From Polyangiaceae bacterium (GTDB lineage: Bacteria; Myxococcota; Polyangia; Polyangiales; Polyangiaceae), in the NCBI GenBank assembly GCA_025936205.1, contig JAICTU010000336.1:1-10114 (forward strand): a stretch of DNA of 10,114 nt. Reading direction: 5' to 3'. Position numbers and translations under genes: made by a program. Positions 5,488 through 10,114 of this stretch are shown in pieces (position 1 is the stretch's first letter; the number at the start of each line of letters is the position of its first letter). The notes below the pieces were generated by a model. It was not told the origin of the DNA. It worked only from the letters and a program-made list of their open reading frames with translations, and ran no database searches.

Positions 5488-6359
5488 AACGAGCGAACGG
5501 TGTCCCCTCGAAGATGCCCGTGACAGAGCCGTCGGAGGCGGCGGGCGACGTGGAACCGGTTTTGCTGCCGCGCGTGCTGGTCGTGGCTGGGTCGGATCCG
5601 AGCGGCGGGGCGGGGCTGCAAGGCGATCTGAAGACGGTGCAAGCCCTCGGCGCCTACGGCGTCAGCGTCGTCACGGCGCTGACCGTGCAGGACACGCAGC
5701 GCGTGTATGAGGTGGTTCCGGTCGATCCCTGGGTGGTCGAGCGTCAGATGACCACGATCTTCGACGACGTGGGTGCCGACGCGATCAAGATCGGCATGCT
5801 CGCTCGGCGAGACACGGTCGAGCTCGTCACGCGCGTTTGCGCCAGCAAAGCGCGGGGCATCCCCATCGTGCTAGACCCGGTGATCGCCTCCAGCAGCGGC
5901 CACGAGCTGCTGGAGGTGAGCGGCCACACCGCCCTGATCCAGCGGCTGATGCCGCTGTGCGCCCTGCTGACGCCCAATGCGCCGGAGGCGGAGCTGCTCA
6001 CGGGCATCCCCGTTCGGGAAGAAGCCCACCTCCATCATGCAGCCGATCGGTTGCTCTTGATGGGACAGTCCGCCGTGTTGATCACGGGGGGCCACCTGCC
6101 CGGCGACCGAGTCGTGGACCTGCTGCGCACCGCGGACGGTCTGGAGCGCCGGTTTGAGGCACCGCGTCTGCCCGATACACCCCATGGCACGGGCTGCGCT
6201 CTCTCTTCGGCCATCGCCGCCGGGCTCGCCCATGGCTACACTCTGGAGAGCGCCGTGGAGCGAGCCCACATTTTCCTACACGAAGCGATCGACCGCGCCC
6301 CGCGCCCGGGCCATGGGCGCCGCTGCCTGCATCACGTGTGGGGTCCCTCTGAGCGCTGA
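5478..6359 (+). CDS. thiD: Hydroxymethylpyrimidine (phosphate) kinase
   Basis: ThiD phosphorylates HMP and then HMP-phosphate to HMP-pyrophosphate, the pyrimidine half of thiamine. The 293-residue protein is a ribokinase-fold enzyme with the full motif set: AGSDPSGGAGLQGDLK (37-52), TALTVQDT (66-73) with the pyrimidine-contacting Gln, IKIGML (103-108), VLDPVIASSSG (131-141), TPNAPEAELLTG (165-176), and TPHGTGCALSSAIAAG (234-249). That last motif forms the anion hole and carries the reactive Cys240. An N-terminal stretch of about 30 residues precedes the fold, so the start is uncertain; Met13 at 5514 is an alternative and neither has a clear ribosome binding site. No thiE domain is fused. No THI-box (TPP riboswitch) core is seen upstream. 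It is followed after one base by the lipoprotein gene, implying co-transcription. Confidence 0.93.
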   Translation: MDVKRANGVPSKMPVTEPSEAAGDVEPVLLPRVLVVAGSDPSGGAGLQGDLKTVQALGAYGVSVVTALTVQDTQRVYEVVPVDPWVVERQMTTIFDDVGADAIKIGMLARRDTVELVTRVCASKARGIPIVLDPVIASSSGHELLEVSGHTALIQRLMPLCALLTPNAPEAELLTGIPVREEAHLHHAADRLLLMGQSAVLITGGHLPGDRVVDLLRTADGLERRFEAPRLPDTPHGTGCALSSAIAAGLAHGYTLESAVERAHIFLHEAIDRAPRPGHGRRCLHHVWGPSER

Positions 6360-6360
6360 G

Positions 6361-7422
6361 ATGACTTTCCGGATCTCGTTCTGTGCGGCCGTCTCCTCTG
6401 CGGCCCTGTTGCTCGCGTGTCACACCGACACGACGGGCCTGGAGAAGCGCCTGCCCTCGAGTGGCGGTAGCGGCGGTGCAGCGGCGGCGATGAACGAGCC
6501 GGCTCCCGGCGCCGGCGGTGCAGTGGCTCCGCTGCCCGCGCCGGTGGAGACGGGCGGCGGTTCGCTCGCCGTCCTGCATGGTCTGGTCGATGGCGGACGA
6601 CTTTTTGTCTGCCTGCGCGATCTGGGCACGAACCAGGCGCTCGGCAGCGACGACTTCCAGTCGGGCACGGGGCTCGAGTTCGGCGAGTTCCAGCAGCGCG
6701 CTCTGGACTGGGACGTGGCCACGACCGATGTAGAGGTCGCACTCTTCGCGGACCCCAGCCCTCCCGAAGGGCAGACCTGCGAGCTGGCGCGCCAGGCGGC
6801 GGATGCGGAAGCGACGCTGGGTCGCGCCGACGCTGGAGTGGACGGCGGCAGCGCGGGGAGCCCCCTTCCCGAAGGGCCACGGCGGGTCGGCTCACTCACG
6901 CTGGCTCGCGGTTCGCTGTTCTCGGGCAAGCATTATCTGTTGGTGGCAACGGGCTGCTCGGCTCCCGAGAGTTTTGTGACGCCGGACGCCTGTGGTGCCC
7001 CCGATCCCTTCGGCGCTCGCAGCGAGCTGGTGCTGGTCGAGTTCGGTGCCCAGCTCAGTGCAGGCTCCGGCGACTTCGGGTTGCAGTTTCTGAATGCGAG
7101 CCGCGCGCTCGGCCCCGCCGACCTCTCGCTACAGCTCGAGGGCGCGAGCGATCTTTCGGTGCCCTTTGTCAGCGGGGTCAGCTTCGGCGTGCTGCGACCG
7201 CGCGCTGCAGCAGTGGTCGACGAGCCCCTGGCGCTGGAATTGCGCAGCCGCGGGACGAGCGCCGTCGCGCTCAGTCAGTCCTGGGCTGACACTCTCCAAT
7301 CGAGTGGTCCGCCGGAGTTCACTCCCGGCAAGAATTATGTGCTCGCCAGTGTCGGGCCCACGCCGCGCTCAGACGGGCAAGGTCTGTCCGGGCCACGCCT
7401 GGTACTGATTCCCGCCGAATGA
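6361..7422 (+). CDS. Lipoprotein of unknown function with two similar halves
   Basis: The 353-residue product starts with a lipoprotein signal: basic Arg4, a hydrophobic stretch, and lipobox LLAC with the lipidated Cys20. His at +2 is not the Asp retention signal, so by E. coli rules it would go to the outer membrane. A flexible Gly/Ala/Pro linker spans about 33-67. The rest is predicted beta-rich. Two similar elements suggest duplication: SGKHYLLVATG (188-198) against PGKNYVLASVG (322-332), and an FG turn at 107-108 against 275-276. The pattern of LQFLNAS near 241-247 faintly recalls DUF4397 beta-sandwich domains; this is a guess. Other Cys lie at 84, 140, 199 and 211 and could form disulfides. 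The ATG at 6361 is one base past the thiD stop, so translation is likely coupled. The frame is open farther upstream, but that part lies inside thiD and would hide the signal peptide. Confidence 0.82.
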   Translation: MTFRISFCAAVSSAALLLACHTDTTGLEKRLPSSGGSGGAAAAMNEPAPGAGGAVAPLPAPVETGGGSLAVLHGLVDGGRLFVCLRDLGTNQALGSDDFQSGTGLEFGEFQQRALDWDVATTDVEVALFADPSPPEGQTCELARQAADAEATLGRADAGVDGGSAGSPLPEGPRRVGSLTLARGSLFSGKHYLLVATGCSAPESFVTPDACGAPDPFGARSELVLVEFGAQLSAGSGDFGLQFLNASRALGPADLSLQLEGASDLSVPFVSGVSFGVLRPRAAAVVDEPLALELRSRGTSAVALSQSWADTLQSSGPPEFTPGKNYVLASVGPTPRSDGQGLSGPRLVLIPAE

Positions 7423-7423
7423 C

Positions 7424-7441
7424 GCTCGCCGAGAGGCGGGC
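7424..7441 (+). terminator. Hairpin in the 20-base convergent gap
   Basis: GCTCGCC (7424-7430) pairs with GGCGGGC (7435-7441), with one G-U pair, around GAGA, a GNRA-type tetraloop. It fills nearly the whole gap between the two convergent stop codons. In the minus-strand RNA the same position becomes a C-A mismatch, so the fold favours the plus-strand lipoprotein transcript. There is no T-run. Confidence 0.4.
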
Positions 7442-7442
7442 C

Positions 7443-8303
7443 TCAATGGTCGACCTTGAGCTTGGCGAGCTCGTCGCGCGCCGCGAAGCGCAGCGGGCTA
7501 TTGGGAAAGCGCCGGACGAAGCTGCGTAGCGTATTTTTCGCGTCGTTCCAGGCTTCCAGGTCCATCTGGACCTGGCCGAGGAGCAGCGTCGCGTCATCGG
7601 TCACCTCGTTGTTGGGCGAGCCTTCCGAAAGCTCCAGGAGCAGTGAGAGTGCTTCTCGCTGCCGCCCCAGCATGCGCAAGGTGCGCGCCAACTGATAGCG
7701 AGCCTCGTCGGCCTGCGGCGCGTCTTCCTTGCTCTCCAGGGCGCTGCGCAACGCTTTCTCCGCCTCGTGCCAGCGCTCCGCCCGGATGTGATCGAGGGCC
7801 GTGTTGTAGGCGATCACCGACATCTCATTACGGAAGCGTTCGATCGCCCGCTCGAAGTTCACACGCTCGGCGCGGGAGAGCGGCTGCTTGCTCACCTCCG
7901 GCCAGCGCTTCAGCGCCTCGGCGCGGTTCTGATTCGTGATCAGATCCTGAAACTCCATCGCGCGGCGCTCAGCCGTGGTGCGCGCCTCCTCCCGGGCCTC
8001 CAAGGCCTTGATCTCCTTTTGCAGGCGCTCGAGGTTCTCGCGCAGGTCCTTGGCGACGGCCTGTTCGGCCTCCACGCGCGCGTCGACCACCACTTTGGCG
8101 CCGAGGAGCACGAGGCCGACGACCAGCGCGTAGAATCCCACGCTGCTGAATTTCAAGTTCCGTTCGTAGCCCTGCTGGCGCTTCCCAATGCCATGAATGT
8201 CTGCGGCGAGCCCATTGACGAGGTTGTTCGTCTTGATGGTGAGCGCTCGACTCTCGACGATTTCTCTCTTGATTTCCTCGAGTTCTTCTCCGAAGTCATC
8301 CAT
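7443..8303 (-). CDS. Membrane-anchored coiled-coil and TPR protein
   Basis: I do not recognise a named family for this 286-residue protein. Residues 1-50 are charged and helical, ending in a basic stretch (KRQQGYERNLK). One membrane helix follows at about 53-74. The positive-inside rule therefore puts the N-terminus in the cytoplasm and the bulk in the periplasm. Residues about 78-118 are a charged, probable coiled coil. From about 160 there are three helical hairpins of TPR type (160-196, 197-232, 233-270), the last with the FVRRFPNSP ending seen in TPRs of YbgF/CpoB and BamD. This suggests a scaffold for envelope protein assembly, an inference only. AGGA lies ten bases before the ATG. It diverges from efp across 106 bases and converges on the lipoprotein gene. 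Confidence 0.8.
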   Translation of the reverse strand: MDDFGEELEEIKREIVESRALTIKTNNLVNGLAADIHGIGKRQQGYERNLKFSSVGFYALVVGLVLLGAKVVVDARVEAEQAVAKDLRENLERLQKEIKALEAREEARTTAERRAMEFQDLITNQNRAEALKRWPEVSKQPLSRAERVNFERAIERFRNEMSVIAYNTALDHIRAERWHEAEKALRSALESKEDAPQADEARYQLARTLRMLGRQREALSLLLELSEGSPNNEVTDDATLLLGQVQMDLEAWNDAKNTLRSFVRRFPNSPLRFAARDELAKLKVDH

Positions 8304-8409
8304 GTCTCGAGTGTCCTGTGAGGGCGTTCGCGCGAGCCTTTGGGTGCGCGGCGTCCGGGAGTCGTTTGGGCTTGAATACCCGGCCGGCGATCGTTAGACG
8401 CTAGGCACG

Positions 8410-8979
8410 ATGGATACCAGTGATCTCAAGAAGGGGCTGAAGTTCATGTACGACGGCCAGCCCTGGGTGTGCGTGGACTTTCAGTTCGTCAAACCGGGCA
8501 AAGGTCAGGCCTTCACCCGCACGAAGATGCGCCATCTGCTGACCGGATCGACCGTCGAAAAGAACATTCGGTCCAACGAAAAGATCGAGCCAGCGGACGC
8601 AGAGGATCGCAACCTGCAGTACATCTACCAGGACGGCGATTCGTACGTTTTCATGCATCAGCAGTCCGGCGACCAGATTTCCGTGTCGAAAGATGCCGTG
8701 GGCGAGGATTCGGACTTCCTGGTCGATGGCCTGGAATGCACGATCACCATCTACAACGGCAATCCCATCGCCATCAGCCTGCCGCCGCACGTGACGTTGC
8801 AGGTGACCGCCACCGAGCCCGGCATGAAGGGTGATACGGCCAGCAGCGTCACCAAGCCAGCGACGGTCTCCACCGGCGCCCAGATCGCCGTCCCGCTGTT
8901 CATCAACGAGGGCGACTGGGTGAAGATCGACACCCGCAGCCGCGCATATTTGGAGCGCTCGAAGGCACCGGGCGGCTGA
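8410..8979 (+). CDS. efp: Elongation factor P
   Basis: EF-P enters the ribosomal E site and relieves stalling at consecutive prolines. The 189-residue protein has the normal length and three beta-barrel domains (about 1-62, 65-125, 128-183). The domain I loop reads VKPGKGQAF with Lys31 at the tip, equivalent to E. coli Lys34, the residue that is beta-lysylated by EpmA/EpmB. It is not the Arg used by the EarP rhamnosylation branch. Domain III has the conserved VPLFINEGDWVKIDTRSRAY block near its end. Neither epmA nor epmB is in this window, so the modification, if any, is unknown. The ATG has a short AGG four bases upstream, and the start agrees with the family. The gene seems to be transcribed alone, with convergent inverted repeats after its stop. 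Confidence 0.97.
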   Translation: MDTSDLKKGLKFMYDGQPWVCVDFQFVKPGKGQAFTRTKMRHLLTGSTVEKNIRSNEKIEPADAEDRNLQYIYQDGDSYVFMHQQSGDQISVSKDAVGEDSDFLVDGLECTITIYNGNPIAISLPPHVTLQVTATEPGMKGDTASSVTKPATVSTGAQIAVPLFINEGDWVKIDTRSRAYLERSKAPGG

Positions 8980-9036
8980 GCCACGCTGAGTTCTGAACCG
9001 AGCTCTCAGCAAAGAGGTCTCAGAAAGAGCTCAGCC
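8974..9036. terminator. Nested inverted repeats between convergent stops
   Basis: GGCTGAG (8974-8980) mirrors CTCAGCC (9030-9036), and these arms contain the TGA stops of efp and of the opposing gene. Inside them GCTGAG (8985-8990) mirrors CTCAGC (9005-9010) with a 14-base loop. The set is symmetric and could act as a two-way terminator, but there is no T-run and the outer loop is long. Confidence 0.35.
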
Positions 9037-10114
9037 GGTCTTGGGATCGGGCAGGATCACATAGGCGCGGCCGCCAAGCACGCACGCGGCGGCCTGCGCG
9101 TTGTTACTGACCACGCAGTCTCGCAGCTGCGCCGGCACCGTCGGGTCGTCGAACACCCACAGCGTGGCCTTGTCAGTGCTGGAAACCATCAGGCCCTGCT
9201 CGGTAGCCACCGCCGCAAAACGGCCGTTGGGGGAAACGGCACTGCCCATTGGTGGATGAGCGGGCAGCGTGCCCACCAGGGAGCTACCGACGAAGGCGCT
9301 GATCCCCTCCGACGTCCATGCGACGGGCGTGATGCGGGGGGGCACGAAACCTACTCCAACACGGCAGACGCCCGGACGCGGCGCGACGAGCGGAGTCGGG
9401 ATCGGCGGCAGCACGTTGCCTGCAGCGTCAGTCGCGAGCCACGACACCTCGGAGCGATCGCAGGGGAACGCGACCCCGCGCAGCTGCTCTCCCTGGCTCG
9501 ACACTACCGTGGTGTTCCAGGCATCGACTTCCGTGTGGGCATCGTATTCGAAGCGCCCGTCGGGTGCGGCTCGCACCAGCCCATCGGGCGTCAGGAGCAG
9601 CAGAGAGCCATCCGCGTGAAAGCTGAGCGGGCTCAGATGGGGCCCCGCGTCCAGCGGCTTGGGCGCCGCTTTGAGCTGCACCAGCTTGATGACGCGCCGC
9701 TTGATCAGCTTCGACATCACCAGCGCGAGCTGCTTTTGCCGGAATCGATCGGCATCTGCTTTGGCCCCCGCCGGGAACCAGGAGTGCTGCTCGAGGGCAG
9801 CAAACGCCCGCTCCGGATGCTTGTCGCCGAGCTCGGCGTCGATCCAGGCGGAGGTGAGCGCCTGGAACGCGCTGGAAAGGTCGCCGCAGGCCAGCTCTGT
9901 ACCGTTGTCTAGCGAGATGCGCGCCACGCCGGACTCGGCGCACAGGGTCGAATACAAGCGCCGCACGTTGGCGACGGCCTCGGCGACGGAGGGAGCCGGC
10001 GCCGTCGTGTCCGTGCCCGGCTTGCCGTGACGGGTGCCCTCGAGCGACGCCAGGCGCACGAACGAGGCCAGAGGCTCGACCGTGTCACGGGAGAGGCCCG
10101 CAGGGCGATCCAGC
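9031..10114 (-). CDS. C-terminal part of a beta-rich, Cys-containing protein (cut by window edge)
   Basis: The frame stays open to the right edge with no stop, so the N-terminus lies outside the window; an in-frame GTG at 10059 is most likely an internal Val. About 360 residues are visible. I recognise no family. Residues about 40-150 of the visible part are mostly helical. The remainder consists of short beta segments with Asp/Asn-Gly turns (HADGSLLLLTPDG, SPNGRFAAVATEQG), as in beta-propeller or WD40-like repeats. Six Cys fall in three closely spaced pairs, 18, 32 and 11 residues apart, suggesting disulfides and hence export. It might be a periplasmic or outer-membrane protein, but its signal peptide cannot be checked. 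It is convergent with efp. Confidence 0.7.
   Translation of the reverse strand, partial: LDRPAGLSRDTVEPLASFVRLASLEGTRHGKPGTDTTAPAPSVAEAVANVRRLYSTLCAESGVARISLDNGTELACGDLSSAFQALTSAWIDAELGDKHPERAFAALEQHSWFPAGAKADADRFRQKQLALVMSKLIKRRVIKLVQLKAAPKPLDAGPHLSPLSFHADGSLLLLTPDGLVRAAPDGRFEYDAHTEVDAWNTTVVSSQGEQLRGVAFPCDRSEVSWLATDAAGNVLPPIPTPLVAPRPGVCRVGVGFVPPRITPVAWTSEGISAFVGSSLVGTLPAHPPMGSAVSPNGRFAAVATEQGLMVSSTDKATLWVFDDPTVPAQLRDCVVSNNAQAAACVLGGRAYVILPDPKTG

Noticed and set aside
6154..6360. Upstream extension of the lipoprotein frame inside thiD
   Set aside because: It overlaps the conserved ThiD C-terminus and would bury the signal peptide and lipobox, which start perfectly at 6361.
8372..8400. Promoter TTGAAT-17-TAGACG before efp
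   Set aside because: The -10 matches only three of six consensus bases and would start the transcript almost at the efp ATG, so it is too weak to annotate.
10057..10059. GTG as the start of the rightmost minus-strand gene
   Set aside because: The frame is open from there to the window edge, with no ribosome binding site or signal peptide at the GTG, so the gene almost certainly continues outside.
1..10114. A defence, mobile or secondary-metabolite gene cluster
   Set aside because: All recognised genes are housekeeping or lipid metabolism. There are no transposase, integrase, nuclease, helicase, toxin, NRPS or modular PKS motifs, no terminal repeats and no spacer-repeat array. The lone KAS III is not enough to call a cluster.

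Overview
The window is GC-rich, densely coded chromosomal DNA. The gene content fits a deltaproteobacterium of the myxobacterial (Polyangia-like) kind: a long acyl-CoA dehydrogenase resembling ACAD9/VLCAD, a lipoprotein with an Ala/Gly/Pro linker, a membrane-anchored TPR protein, and large proteins of no recognisable family. That assignment is an inference from gene style; no rRNA or marker phylogeny was possible. I see no tRNA, rRNA, insertion sequence, phage gene, CRISPR array or toxin-antitoxin pair. The longest gene-free stretch is 242 bases.

Layout, left to right. An acyl-CoA dehydrogenase (39-1853, minus) and a FabH-like ketoacyl synthase III (2096-3145, plus) diverge from a 242-base spacer that holds a perfect 18-bp palindrome. 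A seven-helix Bax inhibitor-1 family membrane protein follows (3244-3951, plus). It meets pheA (4089-4931, minus) in a 137-base convergent spacer packed with three hairpins, one a typical terminator. pheA sits 42 bases downstream of an SCP2 sterol-carrier-domain gene (4974-5300, minus), and the two probably form an operon. A second divergent spacer (5301-5477) holds a 15-bp palindrome and short leader ORFs in front of thiD (5478-6359, plus). thiD is coupled, with one base between stop and start, to a lipoprotein gene of unknown function (6361-7422). A TPR/coiled-coil membrane protein (7443-8303, minus) converges on the lipoprotein gene and diverges from efp, elongation factor P (8410-8979, plus). 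The right edge holds the C-terminal part of a large, probably exported, beta-rich protein (9031-10114, minus), cut by the window end.

Most genes are housekeeping or lipid metabolism: fatty acyl oxidation, acyl condensation, lipid carriage, phenylalanine synthesis, thiamine synthesis and translation. I find no convincing new multi-gene system. The best leads are two palindromic operator candidates in divergent spacers next to lipid genes, short ORFs that may couple translation into thiD, and a lipoprotein with two apparently duplicated halves co-transcribed with thiD.
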